Virus record (IMG/VR): IMGVR_UViG_3300047373_000827
Span: 1 to 40,991 of that record
From: a virus
DNA length: 40,991 bases
Strand: one strand, 5' to 3'
The notes under the pieces are model-generated. The model did no database searches. It had not been told where the DNA came from and saw nothing but the letters and a program-made list of their open reading frames with translations. The translations under genes were made by a program, and so were the position numbers. Positions within the stretch are counted from its first letter, which is position 1. Every line of letters begins with the position of its first letter. Positions 1 through 7,805 of this stretch are shown here, one piece after another.

Positions 1-408
1 AAAAAGGAAGTAAATTCAATTTCTGGAAATGGTAGCATAGATATAGGCAAAAACTATTTGTCAGATACTTGGTTTGATGTTAATCTACAATCAGGCAATG
101 AACTGTCTTTTAGATTTGATACTTCTACAAATCTGATTGGTAATACATATACGTTTTATATAAGTGATTCTCCCGGAACTTTGACTGGTGCTTTTTTAGA
201 TTTTAGACCAAGAGTGTCTGGGGCTACCTTTTACGGATTGGCGTCATGTTCTGATGGTAATTTAGAGATAAGAAATGGGTCTATAGTTACTGTCAATGAA
301 AGCAGATACTTAAGAGGTTGCTTAATTACTGTTAGACTTGTAAGGTTAGACCAAATCTCTATCAATATAACAAGTCCTGATTCGCGTTCAAAAATAACAA
401 CTTCTTAA
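1..408 (+). CDS. Unknown protein, 5'-truncated by window edge
   Basis: The reading frame is open from base 1 to a TAA at 406-408, so the gene begins before the window and only its last 135 codons are visible. A TTG at 58 is in frame but there is no reason to take it as the start. The visible part is rich in Ser, Thr, Asn and Gly with short alternating hydrophobic stretches, as in beta-rich fibre or baseplate proteins. It lies 13 nt upstream of another small gene and then a LamG-like fibre protein on the same strand, so a virion role is plausible. I do not recognise the family. Confidence 0.7.
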   Translation, partial: KKEVNSISGNGSIDIGKNYLSDTWFDVNLQSGNELSFRFDTSTNLIGNTYTFYISDSPGTLTGAFLDFRPRVSGATFYGLASCSDGNLEIRNGSIVTVNESRYLRGCLITVRLVRLDQISINITSPDSRSKITTS

Positions 409-421
409 AAATTAATAAATT

Positions 422-676
422 ATGATAAAAAAAATAGAAGATAGAAATTATATTATATTCAACTTATCTGAAATAGATTTGATTGATTTTAATCAAGTTA
501 TGGAAAGTTCACCAGAAACAATAAGAAAATCATTGGACAATACTAAATCTTTTGTTAAATGGGAAGGTGTTAAAATGCCCAGTTCATTAAATGGCCTACA
601 AACAAAAGAAGGTCCATACAGTCATGGTGAAATGGTGAAAATAATGACTAGCAGGGAATGGACAACCCCAGAATAA
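422..676 (+). CDS. Small hypothetical protein (84 aa)
   Basis: ATG start 13 nt after the preceding stop. A-rich leader without Shine-Dalgarno. The protein is soluble and mixed-charge with no motif I recognise. It is sandwiched between two genes that look structural on the same strand and is probably co-transcribed with them. Function unknown. Confidence 0.7.
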   Translation: MIKKIEDRNYIIFNLSEIDLIDFNQVMESSPETIRKSLDNTKSFVKWEGVKMPSSLNGLQTKEGPYSHGEMVKIMTSREWTTPE

Positions 677-694
677 AATATTTAAACTTATAAT

Positions 695-1441
695 GTGAGC
701 GTAAATAAAAGTAATAAGTTAATTACAGATGGCCTAATAGACTGTTTTGATATTGGAAATAACAATTCTAACATTGATGACCAAAAAATTTATAGTTTAT
801 CTAGAAACTATAAACCACAAAGTACTATTGCCACTTCTGGTCCGATGTCTCTTTCCGTTCCAAGTTCGGGTTTTGCCAACTTACGTAATGGAACAACATT
901 TTCAGAAGAAAACAAGGGTGTCTTGAATCTCGATGGAATTAATGACTATATCCAGTTGAATACAAGTGTTAGGCTATCACATTTAACTTATTCCATTTGG
1001 TATAGACCTTCATCAACAGATACTAACTTCAGGAGCTTAGGACAAACTGGTTCGTGGTCTAATACTGAATTTGCTTGTTTTTCCATTGGCAATCATTTTT
1101 CTTATACTCATCAAATATCTCTTCGAACTAAATCCAGTGATGGAACCACAAACACACAATTGCCAGGTGAAATAAATCCAAACTATTACGATACATGGCA
1201 TAATGCAACTTTTGTGATAGAACCATTAAAGCAATCCATTTACTATAATGGTCAGCTATGTGAATCGACTACAAGAACTAATAATAGCGATATTAATATT
1301 ACCAAATTGCTAATAGGAAATTCGATGGGATATGGATTTTTTGGCGGAAAAATAGGCGCTACGACACTATACAGTAGGGCTTTATCAGATTCAGAAATTA
1401 AACATAACTATAACGCATTGAAATCAAGATTTATATCATAA
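695..1441 (+). CDS. LamG/concanavalin A-like fibre or adhesion protein
   Basis: 248 aa. The start is GTG at 695: the ATG one base earlier in another frame runs straight into TGA, and the proper frame has a stop at 683-685, so no other start is available. Residues about 75-245 read as a concanavalin-like jelly-roll: LNLDGINDYIQL, then SIWYRP, later IYYNGQL, and the closing GGKIGATTLYSRALSDSEI, which is the usual end of LamG_3-type domains. Such domains bind glycans and are common in phage tail fibres and secreted Bacteroidota adhesins. The gene ends the plus-strand operon and overlaps the convergent PcfJ gene by 6 nt. The role in receptor binding is inferred. Confidence 0.75.
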   Translation: MSVNKSNKLITDGLIDCFDIGNNNSNIDDQKIYSLSRNYKPQSTIATSGPMSLSVPSSGFANLRNGTTFSEENKGVLNLDGINDYIQLNTSVRLSHLTYSIWYRPSSTDTNFRSLGQTGSWSNTEFACFSIGNHFSYTHQISLRTKSSDGTTNTQLPGEINPNYYDTWHNATFVIEPLKQSIYYNGQLCESTTRTNNSDINITKLLIGNSMGYGFFGGKIGATTLYSRALSDSEIKHNYNALKSRFIS

Positions 1442-3364
1442 AAACAATTTAGGTTTTTCATCCTCATTTCTAGTTATTCTCAAGTCTCCCACATCTTTAT
1501 ATGATATGTCTTTGTCTTCTAAGTATAACTTCATCATTTCTCTTTGCCTATTGGAGGCTGGGAAATTGCAATCACCTTTAAATTGTTCAAATACAAGTCC
1601 TTCATTTGACACGTTAAGACCTAGCATAAATCTAGATTTTTCATCAATATTCCTTTCTTTAGATTTGTCATTTGCTAACAATAGTAAATATTGACCTCTA
1701 CTTATTCTTGTTACATATGAGCCTGCACAGTTCTTCATATCTTTTGCGGCATCTAAAACTAATTTTGGTTGAGACAAAAGAGTTAACTTATAGTCTCCAC
1801 TATAGTCTTCTAGATATTTAAACTTTTTTGCAAACTGAACAAATCTTTCATTTTTAGCTTTATCACTTAGTAGATTAAAGTGCTCAACTAATTTATCATG
1901 ATATTCTTTTAATTCTTTTACTTTTTTTATCTTATTGAATTCTTTATTTCTATCCCACTCTAATGCATTTATCATTCTTACACAATCATCATATTCATAA
2001 AAGCTAAAACTAGATACTGATGCATAATTAACTTTAACATCTTCTTTTAATTCAACGCCTCCATTTTTAGAAGATAATCTATCTGAATTAATTGAAGAAA
2101 AGTTGTAAGAAGTTCGACCATTTTCAAGCCAATCTAATGTCAAAGGAATAATCTGCTTAAGACTGTCTGTGTTTATGTCTTCTCTAAATTCAACCAAATC
2201 AAAAAGGTTGACAATAAATTGAATATCATAATTCATTACTAGAGAAACCAATTCTTCATAGGATAAAAATTTAGTAAACCTAATCAACCTTTTGTAATCA
2301 TTAAATTTATCTATTTTATTAAATATAAATTTTGAAACAGACTTTATTTTTAAATCTTCCCTTACATTTAATTTACCCCCCTCTTTAACTAGGGTACTTT
2401 TTTTGGATTCACCAAATCCCCATCTTTTTAAATCAAATTTTAAATTATGAAGTTTATTATCTTTGGATTTATATACAAATTCAGAATCTTCTTCCTTTTC
2501 TGACTCTATTTCTTTTTGAGCCTTTTCATTTTCTAGTGATACTAAAAAATTAAATATTTTTAAAGGCGAAGTAACACCTTTATCAGAAAGTGTAGAAACG
2601 TTTGGCATATTACAATTATTCATCATATCGAATAGAAACACCGTTCCTTTTGTTAGTGCAATAGTTGAGAGATTTGAGTAACATATAATCCCAAAAAATA
2701 TACAATTAACTTTATATAATATATCAACCCCAGGCTTGCCAATCATTTGATTCATCAAACCTTCAATAATGTCCATATTTTTTGAATCAACAACAATACT
2801 GGCTGTTTCGCTTAAAAACCTATGTATAGATATTAAATTATCTGTAACATTTATTTCATCCGAGTCTATGTAAAAAGATTTCAAAACACCAACAAGGGTA
2901 TCGAGTCCGATTTCTACTTCTTTATTATCGTTATAACTATTAAAAAATAATTTTTTACTTTTTTTGTTTACAGATATATAAGAATCAACATCTTTAAATC
3001 TTATGTATCTTGATTTTTTTGTGCAAGATGATTTTACTTTTACCTTTCTAAGAATAATCAAATCTCCCTTTGTAAAAATTTCAAATTTACTAAAGAAGTA
3101 TTTATTGGAATCAATTAAAAATTGTAAATTTTTTTGCTTAGAATAGTCTTTGCCACACTTTGGACAAACTACATTAACAACATCGTCAAATCTAGACATT
3201 ATATCTACGTCATGTTGATTTTTATCTATAGACATGGTTATCTCTTCTGGGTTTGCCTTGTTATTTTCTTTATTTATCTTTTTTCCGCAGGAACAGAAAT
3301 ATATATCACCCTCTTCTTCTTTGTGATGAAAGCTAAATTGTTGTTTTAAATTTTTATATTTCAT
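1436..3364 (-). CDS. PcfJ-domain protein with N-terminal zinc ribbon
   Basis: 642 aa. The C-terminal part has the PcfJ-like signature around residues 537-570: DAAKDMKNCAGSY followed by ISRGQYLLLL, then a Phe/Gly-rich stretch (LGLNV, FEQFKGDCN). PcfJ is a conjugative-plasmid family of unknown biochemistry that also occurs in phages. The N-terminus has Cys pairs at about C24/C26 and C67/C70, a probable zinc ribbon; the middle (about 90-520) is Lys/Asn-rich and unassigned. It follows the HNH-like gene on the minus strand with a 6-nt gap. Reading it as PcfJ-like rests on the NCAGSY motif and its surroundings; no function is claimed. Confidence 0.65.
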   Translation of the reverse strand: MKYKNLKQQFSFHHKEEEGDIYFCSCGKKINKENNKANPEEITMSIDKNQHDVDIMSRFDDVVNVVCPKCGKDYSKQKNLQFLIDSNKYFFSKFEIFTKGDLIILRKVKVKSSCTKKSRYIRFKDVDSYISVNKKSKKLFFNSYNDNKEVEIGLDTLVGVLKSFYIDSDEINVTDNLISIHRFLSETASIVVDSKNMDIIEGLMNQMIGKPGVDILYKVNCIFFGIICYSNLSTIALTKGTVFLFDMMNNCNMPNVSTLSDKGVTSPLKIFNFLVSLENEKAQKEIESEKEEDSEFVYKSKDNKLHNLKFDLKRWGFGESKKSTLVKEGGKLNVREDLKIKSVSKFIFNKIDKFNDYKRLIRFTKFLSYEELVSLVMNYDIQFIVNLFDLVEFREDINTDSLKQIIPLTLDWLENGRTSYNFSSINSDRLSSKNGGVELKEDVKVNYASVSSFSFYEYDDCVRMINALEWDRNKEFNKIKKVKELKEYHDKLVEHFNLLSDKAKNERFVQFAKKFKYLEDYSGDYKLTLLSQPKLVLDAAKDMKNCAGSYVTRISRGQYLLLLANDKSKERNIDEKSRFMLGLNVSNEGLVFEQFKGDCNFPASNRQREMMKLYLEDKDISYKDVGDLRITRNEDEKPKLFL

Positions 3365-3370
3365 TATCTT

Positions 3371-3877
3371 TTATTTTAATCTATTTTGAGGAAAGTTCCT
3401 GCCAAATATCACTTTTATTTTCTTTTTCTTATTAAAAACGTCCTCAGATAAAGACTTTGAATATTGAGATGCCTCAGTTTTTAAAAGCATAATCTCACCA
3501 GACTTTATTTTTTCTAGCAATCTAGATTTGCCTGAACGACATATAGATATTAGTCTTTTTTGGTCATAAATAGAATTGCAAAGCTTTATCCAGCCTTTTT
3601 CAGAAGCTATATCAATATGCTTTAATGTATGACATGTTTTGCATAAAATCGTGTATGAATATGTTTCAACGTCAGACACATTGCCTGATATGATATGTAT
3701 TTCTAAAAAATTTTTATCTGGAGGGTTGTATCCACAACCTTGACAAACTCCATTACACTCTTTAATAGAAGAGTTTAACATGTCAGCCCAATATTCTTCA
3801 CCAACAAAACTTCTGTATATCTTGTCTGGCTCACATACGTCTAAAGTAATATCTATTTCATCTTTTATAATACTCAT
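3371..3877 (-). CDS. HNH-like zinc-binding protein
   Basis: 168 aa. It has the two Cys pairs typical of a zinc-bound HNH fold: CQGCG near residue 46 and LCKTCHTLKH near residue 78, separated by a segment ending LEIHII where HNH enzymes carry their first catalytic His. The canonical HH/DH pair is not complete, so nuclease activity is doubtful. C-terminal half is Lys-rich. It sits between the PcfJ gene (6 nt downstream) and an unknown gene (7 nt upstream) in a minus-strand operon. It could be a homing-type endonuclease relative or simply a DNA/RNA-binding zinc protein. Confidence 0.55.
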   Translation of the reverse strand: MSIIKDEIDITLDVCEPDKIYRSFVGEEYWADMLNSSIKECNGVCQGCGYNPPDKNFLEIHIISGNVSDVETYSYTILCKTCHTLKHIDIASEKGWIKLCNSIYDQKRLISICRSGKSRLLEKIKSGEIMLLKTEASQYSKSLSEDVFNKKKKIKVIFGRNFPQNRLK

Positions 3878-3884
3878 TTTTTAA

Positions 3885-4442
3885 CTAAAGACTTTTAACT
3901 TCTTTTTCTGAAAATCCTATTTTTATCTTACTATCTACTACCATTAAATAAAATGATAACCCAGAAGTGTTTGATATATATGTATAAAATTCAGAGTTTG
4001 ACTTTGTATCTTTCAAATTTTCAACATAGTATTCCCCTATTTTTTCATCCACTATTTTAGTTTCAAACTCTTTTCTAGTTATAATAGATAACATGTTTTC
4101 ATTTTTTAAATGCTCAAAAAACAATTCATTAGAATCTTTTAGCATTTTAGATTTTATTGTATTTTCGAATTCGTTATCCATAAAAAAATTAGAAAGATAA
4201 TTTTGATGCTTTTCTAGCATTTCCATTATTTGTTTCATAACGACTTCTCTATCTTTATTGTTGGATTTCCATTTCTCATTTATAGTCATGAAATCTTTAT
4301 AAGTATCTTCATTTTCTATTATACCTCTCAAAAAGTTGTCATCAAAAGATATTCCTTTATCGTAAAAGTAAACCTTAAACAAACTTTCTTTATTATCGTT
4401 CTTTACAGTAAAGTGGCCTATAAATTGTCCTAAATTTTTCAT
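3885..4442 (-). CDS. Hypothetical protein, first gene of minus-strand operon
   Basis: The frame opens at 4490, but I prefer ATG 4442 (MKNLGQFIGHFTVK) because the region between is very AT-rich, includes a promoter-like TATTTGTTA, and encodes an unlikely KKIIIFVM peptide; ATG 4457 is also possible. From 4442 the protein is 185 aa. No recognised domain. A helical Lys/Glu-rich middle is followed by a beta-like C-terminus. It leads the operon with the HNH-like and PcfJ genes. Confidence 0.6.
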   Translation of the reverse strand: MKNLGQFIGHFTVKNDNKESLFKVYFYDKGISFDDNFLRGIIENEDTYKDFMTINEKWKSNNKDREVVMKQIMEMLEKHQNYLSNFFMDNEFENTIKSKMLKDSNELFFEHLKNENMLSIITRKEFETKIVDEKIGEYYVENLKDTKSNSEFYTYISNTSGLSFYLMVVDSKIKIGFSEKEVKSL

Positions 4443-4532
4443 ATTATATCTTATCATAACAAATATAATAATCTTTTTATTTTCAAACAAATAAAAATAC
4501 TTTTTAAAAAACGAATTTTTCTTTTTTATATA

Positions 4533-4540
4533 TATTTATA
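4533..4540 (+). promoter_or_regulatory. Candidate phage promoter box
   Basis: TATTTATA, 37 nt ahead of the ATG at 4578, in the divergent intergenic region. Variant of the TATTTATTA box seen upstream of other genes here. AT-rich background makes single copies weak evidence. Confidence 0.35.
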
Positions 4541-4577
4541 GTTATTATAATAATAATGAAATTTTAAAAAGAAAAAA

Positions 4578-5378
4578 ATGAAAATTAGCAAACAAGAACT
4601 TATAGACATGATTAGAGATGAAGCAAAGTCTATAAAAAGGGCTACTATTCAAGAGTCAGAAGCGGTTACAGATTCAATGAACGTATACGATGTTGATATG
4701 AATTCAAATGATGAACTAGGCGACTCTGATAAAGCATTGATATATAAAGACCCTTCTAAAAAAGTAGAAAAAGAAGGCGAAATGGAAAAGATGCCAAAAA
4801 TGAACTCAAAAGACAATGTTGAAGGCTCTGACAAAAAGGCTTCGGTAGCTGTGAAAGTTGATGCTGGAGCAAAGAAAGGTGCAGATACACACACTAAAGG
4901 ACAGGCTAAAGCTAATTTTACATCTAAAAAAGATATTCAAGGAACAGATGCTTCTGGACCATTTGATGAAAGAGTTGAGGATTTAGAAATGAACTCTGAA
5001 GATAAATTGGTAGACGAAAAAGCTAAAACTTATGTTTCTGCTGGAGATGAGAAAAAAGGAAATTCTCACACCGCTGGCCAGGCTAAAGCTGAAGTTCATG
5101 AAAGAATGCCTGAAGAAGACGCTGAAGAGCCAACGGATAGGATTGCTGCTGGAATAGAGATTGATGGAAGCAATATAGAAAAAGATTTAAAAGAATCTTA
5201 TACTAAAGGAGAGTTGAAAACATTTATTTTATCAGAAGCTAAAAAGGCTGTTAAATCCTATAAAGACAACGCTAAAAAAGAACAGTTAATTAGTCAGTTA
5301 AAGACTATAGCTGAAGCAATAGAGTCCAATGGTGGCAATGTAGGTGAGGAAATAAAAGAAATATTACAAAACAAATAA
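4578..5378 (+). CDS. Acidic hydrophilic protein with CTS-like N-terminus
   Basis: 266 aa, almost entirely charged and low in hydrophobics, predicted largely disordered. The N-terminus MKISKQELIDMIRDEAKS is an amphipathic helix of the kind shared with the next gene and several others in the window. Two long repeats are visible: a K/G-rich stretch ending THTKGQAKA near residue 105 and SHTAGQAKA near residue 165, each preceded by an acidic block containing MNS(N/E)D. A second copy of the helix motif (YTKGELKTFILSEAKKA) begins near residue 208. It is 2 nt upstream of the 295-aa acidic gene, so the pair is co-transcribed. Likely virion-associated or internal protein; this is inference. Confidence 0.75.
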   Translation: MKISKQELIDMIRDEAKSIKRATIQESEAVTDSMNVYDVDMNSNDELGDSDKALIYKDPSKKVEKEGEMEKMPKMNSKDNVEGSDKKASVAVKVDAGAKKGADTHTKGQAKANFTSKKDIQGTDASGPFDERVEDLEMNSEDKLVDEKAKTYVSAGDEKKGNSHTAGQAKAEVHERMPEEDAEEPTDRIAAGIEIDGSNIEKDLKESYTKGELKTFILSEAKKAVKSYKDNAKKEQLISQLKTIAEAIESNGGNVGEEIKEILQNK

Positions 5379-5380
5379 TC

Positions 5381-6268
5381 ATGAAAATTTCAAAAGAAGA
5401 GCTTAATCAAATAATAAAAGAAGAGGCGGATAGATTTTTAAAAATACAATCTTTAAAATCTGAAAAAGAAAGAATTCAACAAGCATTGAATGAAAATTAT
5501 AGCATGGAAGAGGATGTGGAATTAGAAGATTTAGAAGATGCTGCTGAAGTTGCTGAAGAAAATCCAGAAACACCAGAAGCCAAAGAAATGGCTGCTGCAA
5601 TGAAAGAATTAGAAGCTGCTGCAAAAGAAATGTCTGATGAAGAAAAGGCTGAATTAAAGGCTGAAAACGAAGGTGTTGAAGAAAACGAAGGCATTGAAGA
5701 AAACGAAGGCATTGAAGAAAACGAAGGTGTTGAAGAAAACGAAGGCATTGAAGAAAATGAAGGCATTGAAGAAAATGAAGGTGTTGAAGAAGGTTTAATG
5801 AGCATGTTTAAGAAAGACCCGAAGAAAGGGGAGGAAGCTATAGCTCTTGCCAAGAAAGCTGTTGAAGCTGAAATAGATAAAGGTGAAATGATAGAATGGA
5901 AAGGTCTAGACAAATTAACCACTGGTCAAGTTGTTAGAGAATTGACTGATGAAGAAAAAACTAATTTAAAATCAAGAATTCAATCTTTTGTTGATAATGT
6001 ATTAACTCCTAAAAATAAATGGGATGGATTAGATGTTGGAAAACAAGATATTAGAATTGTAGAACTGAAAGGAAAGCCAACATTGGCAGCAGCATATAAA
6101 GATAGAAAAATGGCTGGTGTAAGTGGTAAGTTTACAGAAAATCATGAAGCTATTAATGAAAATGATATTAGAAAAATCTTTAGAGAAGAAGCAAGAAAGT
6201 CTGAAGAAATCAAAAAATTAAAAAAAGAAGCTAATAAAATAATTTCAGAAATAAAAAAAATAGGATAG
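5381..6268 (+). CDS. Acidic repeat protein with CTS-like N-terminus
   Basis: 295 aa. It begins MKISKEELNQIIKEEADRF, a near-copy of the start of the preceding gene. Residues about 95-136 are seven perfect hexapeptide repeats ENEG(V/I)E. After the repeat comes a folded-looking Lys-rich region (about 140-255, with MIEWKGLDKLT and ELTDEEKTNL) and a C-terminal helix INENDIRKIFREEARKS, again of the same tag type. So this protein may carry the tag at both ends. Followed by a strong bidirectional terminator. Virion-internal role is inferred from the tag and charge, not shown. Confidence 0.75.
   Translation: MKISKEELNQIIKEEADRFLKIQSLKSEKERIQQALNENYSMEEDVELEDLEDAAEVAEENPETPEAKEMAAAMKELEAAAKEMSDEEKAELKAENEGVEENEGIEENEGIEENEGVEENEGIEENEGIEENEGVEEGLMSMFKKDPKKGEEAIALAKKAVEAEIDKGEMIEWKGLDKLTTGQVVRELTDEEKTNLKSRIQSFVDNVLTPKNKWDGLDVGKQDIRIVELKGKPTLAAAYKDRKMAGVSGKFTENHEAINENDIRKIFREEARKSEEIKKLKKEANKIISEIKKIG
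5663..5788 (+). repeat. 18-bp tandem repeat, 7 copies
   Basis: Seven in-frame copies of an 18-nt unit encoding ENEG(V/I)E. Copies differ only at the V/I codon and at AAC/AAT, in the order V I I V I I V, suggesting duplication of a larger 54-nt (V-I-I) unit. Confidence 0.95.
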
Positions 6269-6290
6269 TTAAATAATTATATATTTTAAA

Positions 6291-6320
6291 AAAGCGACTT
6301 TATTAAAGTCGCTTTTTTTT
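6291..6320. terminator. Bidirectional intrinsic terminator
   Basis: Perfect 11-bp stem (AAAGCGACTTT / AAAGTCGCTTT) with an ATT loop, followed by a run of T on the plus strand and preceded by a run of A. It lies between convergent genes ending at 6268 (+) and 6338 (-) and can serve both. Confidence 0.9.
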
Positions 6321-6337
6321 TGTTTTTTTAAGTCAAA

Positions 6338-6685
6338 TCATTCATTTGAATCCAAAAAATCAATGCCATCTTGTATGCTTGAACTAAATGAATTAGATAA
6401 ATTTTTTGCGCTCTTAAAAAACAAGTATGCTTGGAATGTTAACATGCAAGCATAAGTCCAAAAAATACCCACCCCAATTAAAGCCATGTATATAAGACTA
6501 TTAATTTCATAGTTTTGTTTTATATACAGAGATGCAAGTATGTATACCAACAAAACAGTGTGTACAAGCACACTCTTAATTATAGATTCATTTACCAATT
6601 TATTCATTCTATCTCTTCTTTCTGTAGGTGTCATATTTTCAACTCTTTCGTGAATTGCGTCTTTCTCTTTTTGTGTCAAACTCAT
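6338..6685 (-). CDS. Small two-helix membrane protein
   Basis: 115 aa. A charged N-terminal segment (about 1-35) is followed by two hydrophobic helices (about 38-57, SVLVHTVLLVYILASLYI, and about 66-88, LIYMALIGVGIFWTYACML) and a Ser/Asp-rich tail. It looks like an inner-membrane protein with both ends in the cytoplasm. No family recognised; holin-like or superinfection-exclusion roles are both possible. A TATTTATC box abuts the ATG. Confidence 0.7.
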   Translation of the reverse strand: MSLTQKEKDAIHERVENMTPTERRDRMNKLVNESIIKSVLVHTVLLVYILASLYIKQNYEINSLIYMALIGVGIFWTYACMLTFQAYLFFKSAKNLSNSFSSSIQDGIDFLDSNE

Positions 6686-6693
6686 GATAAATA
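6686..6693 (-). promoter_or_regulatory. Candidate promoter box abutting the ATG
   Basis: On the minus strand TATTTATC runs directly into the ATG at 6685. If it acts as a -10-like element the mRNA would be leaderless; otherwise it is only an AT-rich leader. Confidence 0.25.
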
Positions 6694-6735
6694 TTTTAAT
6701 TAGTGTTTTATATAAACGTAAATTTTTAAAAAATA

Positions 6736-6978
6736 TTACACATCACCAAAAATTTCTCTAAATTCTTCTGAGCTTGTTATTTGTGTAGGATAATTAATTG
6801 GACCGCCGACTGCTCTAGAGCTAATTCCGATTATAGTTGAACCAGATGTGATTAAGTCATAACTTAAAACAGTGAAATCAGTTTCTAAATGTCGAACAGT
6901 ATATTCAACACACTTTTCAATTAATAAAGTTCTTTTGTATGTCTTAATCGAGCTATCTATAAATTTTTCTACCTTCAT
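6736..6978 (-). CDS. LLIEK-tag small protein Y
   Basis: 81 aa from ATG 6978 (MKVEKFIDSSIKTYKRTLLIEK); the frame extends upstream through the trinucleotide repeat to a TTG at 7020, which would add a run of twelve Glu. The (K/R)xLLIEK motif appears near residue 16, followed by a beta-rich Ser/Thr/Gly domain (SGSTIIGISSRAVGGP). Third gene in the minus-strand series 7580-6736, whose three products all bear the motif. The frame overlaps the tail of the preceding gene in another phase; a one-base deletion would fuse the two. Function unknown. Confidence 0.6.
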   Translation of the reverse strand: MKVEKFIDSSIKTYKRTLLIEKCVEYTVRHLETDFTVLSYDLITSGSTIIGISSRAVGGPINYPTQITSSEEFREIFGDV

Positions 6979-7273
6979 TTCTTCTTCTTCTTCTTCTTCT
7001 TCTTCTTCTTCTTCTTTCAATTAATAACATTCTTTTATTTGAATTATTATTATAGTCCATATAAAACAATATACCTGTCGGCGCTTCAAGCGGTTGAACA
7101 GAAATAAGTGAATCACTTACTAAACTTGCTGCCACAGCCCCTATAAAAGGAAAGGTAATCCTATGATGTTTTTTTACCTTTTCAACAAGAAGTTTTCTTT
7201 TGTATACGTTTTCTTTTTTAGGATAAACTAAATTAGTCCACTCTTCTAAATATGACTTTATAGAATCATTCAT
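6953..7273 (-). CDS. LLIEK-tag small protein X, ends in poly-Arg
   Basis: 106 aa from ATG 7273, which overlaps the upstream stop (ATGAATGA), implying coupled translation; an upstream ATG at 7285 gives four more residues. It has VYKRKLLVEK near residue 28 and KRMLLIE near residue 85. After the second motif the frame enters the (CTT)12 tract and reads twelve Arg before a short tail NEGRKIYR. A poly-Arg end is unusual and may mark a frameshift: deleting one A before the repeat would join the protein through a Glu run to the next gene. Family not recognised. Confidence 0.55.
   Translation of the reverse strand: MNDSIKSYLEEWTNLVYPKKENVYKRKLLVEKVKKHHRITFPFIGAVAASLVSDSLISVQPLEAPTGILFYMDYNNNSNKRMLLIERRRRRRRRRRRRNEGRKIYR
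6981..7016. repeat. Trinucleotide microsatellite (CTT)12
   Basis: Twelve perfect CTT units (GAA on the coding minus strand) exactly where genes X and Y overlap in different frames. It codes for Arg in X and would code for Glu in Y's upstream extension. Confidence 0.97.
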
Positions 7274-7580
7274 TTTCCAAATCAATTAAACTACCTAATA
7301 TCCCTGCATCAATAGATGCTGCAAGTTCTGTAGCTAAAATATTAGAAAGCTCTGATTCGACATCTTTAAAGTTATAAGGTATATATTTTTCAATTATTAA
7401 CTTCTTTTTAAAAATGTTTTCAGGCTCTTCTGCCTCATAATTATTAGTATAATATTCTGAGTCTTGATAGAGCTCGGGAGTCCAACATATTCTTAATGGC
7501 CTACATTCTCCCGTCACTTCAACAGAAGTTAAATTAAGAGACAAATGTCCGCACTTTTCTATCAAAATACTTTTAGCCAT
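7266..7580 (-). CDS. LLIEK-tag small protein Z, first of three
   Basis: 104 aa, start ATG 7580. The N-terminus MAKSILIEKCGHLSLNLTSV carries the tag at residues 3-9 and a second copy, IFKKKLIIEKYIPYN, lies near residue 57. The remainder is mixed with a hydrophobic helix near the end (ILATELAASIDAGILGSLI). It opens a three-gene series with X and Y; all share the (K/R)xL(I/L)(I/V)EK motif but little else that I can see. Its stop overlaps the next start. A Bacteroidota-like promoter may lie directly ahead of the ATG. Confidence 0.65.
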   Translation of the reverse strand: MAKSILIEKCGHLSLNLTSVEVTGECRPLRICWTPELYQDSEYYTNNYEAEEPENIFKKKLIIEKYIPYNFKDVESELSNILATELAASIDAGILGSLIDLENE

Positions 7581-7585
7581 TTATG

Positions 7586-7615
7586 CAAGATAGGAAAAGT
7601 ACCAATAAAAGTCAA
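7586..7615 (-). promoter_or_regulatory. Possible Bacteroidota-type promoter
   Basis: On the minus strand TTG (7615-7613), a 20-nt spacer, then TATCTTG (7592-7586), roughly the TTTG-N19-21-TAnnTTTG layout of Bacteroidota primary-sigma promoters. The -7 match is partial. The ATG lies 5 nt further, again leaving almost no leader. Confidence 0.3.
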
Positions 7616-7632
7616 TAAATGAAATTTTTTTA

Positions 7633-7641
7633 TATTTATTA
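7633..7641 (+). promoter_or_regulatory. Candidate phage promoter box
   Basis: Exact TATTTATTA, 23 nt ahead of the ATG at 7665, in a divergent intergenic region. Confidence 0.4.
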
Positions 7642-7664
7642 TTAACAATTAAATTATATTTAAA

Positions 7665-7799
7665 ATGGCAAAATCATCCAATGGAAATAAATCAGGCGAA
7701 ATGAGAAAGAAAAGACCTGGTATTCATGCTAAAAGTAAAAATTCTAATTCTAAAGGTGCAAAGTATTACAAAAAAAAATATAGAGGCCAAGGAAAATAA
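7665..7799 (+). CDS. Small basic protein, KRPG type (44 aa)
   Basis: ATG 7665 to TAA 7797-7799. The product is very basic (about 14 Lys/Arg of 44) with the core RKKRPGIHAKSKNS and the end KYYKKKYRGQGK. I recall short proteins of this pattern in flavobacterial and other marine phages, often near structural or tag-bearing genes, but cannot cite a function; nucleic-acid binding is a reasonable guess from charge. Preceded by a TATTTATTA box; 6 nt upstream of the next gene on the same strand. Confidence 0.75.
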   Translation: MAKSSNGNKSGEMRKKRPGIHAKSKNSNSKGAKYYKKKYRGQGK

Positions 7800-7805
7800 A
7801 GTACT

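Noticed and set aside
5497-5922. 141-codon minus-strand frame rich in Ser and Phe
   Set aside because: It is the antisense of the ENEG(V/I)E repeat gene; the repetitive SFSSMP pattern is a by-product of the repeat.
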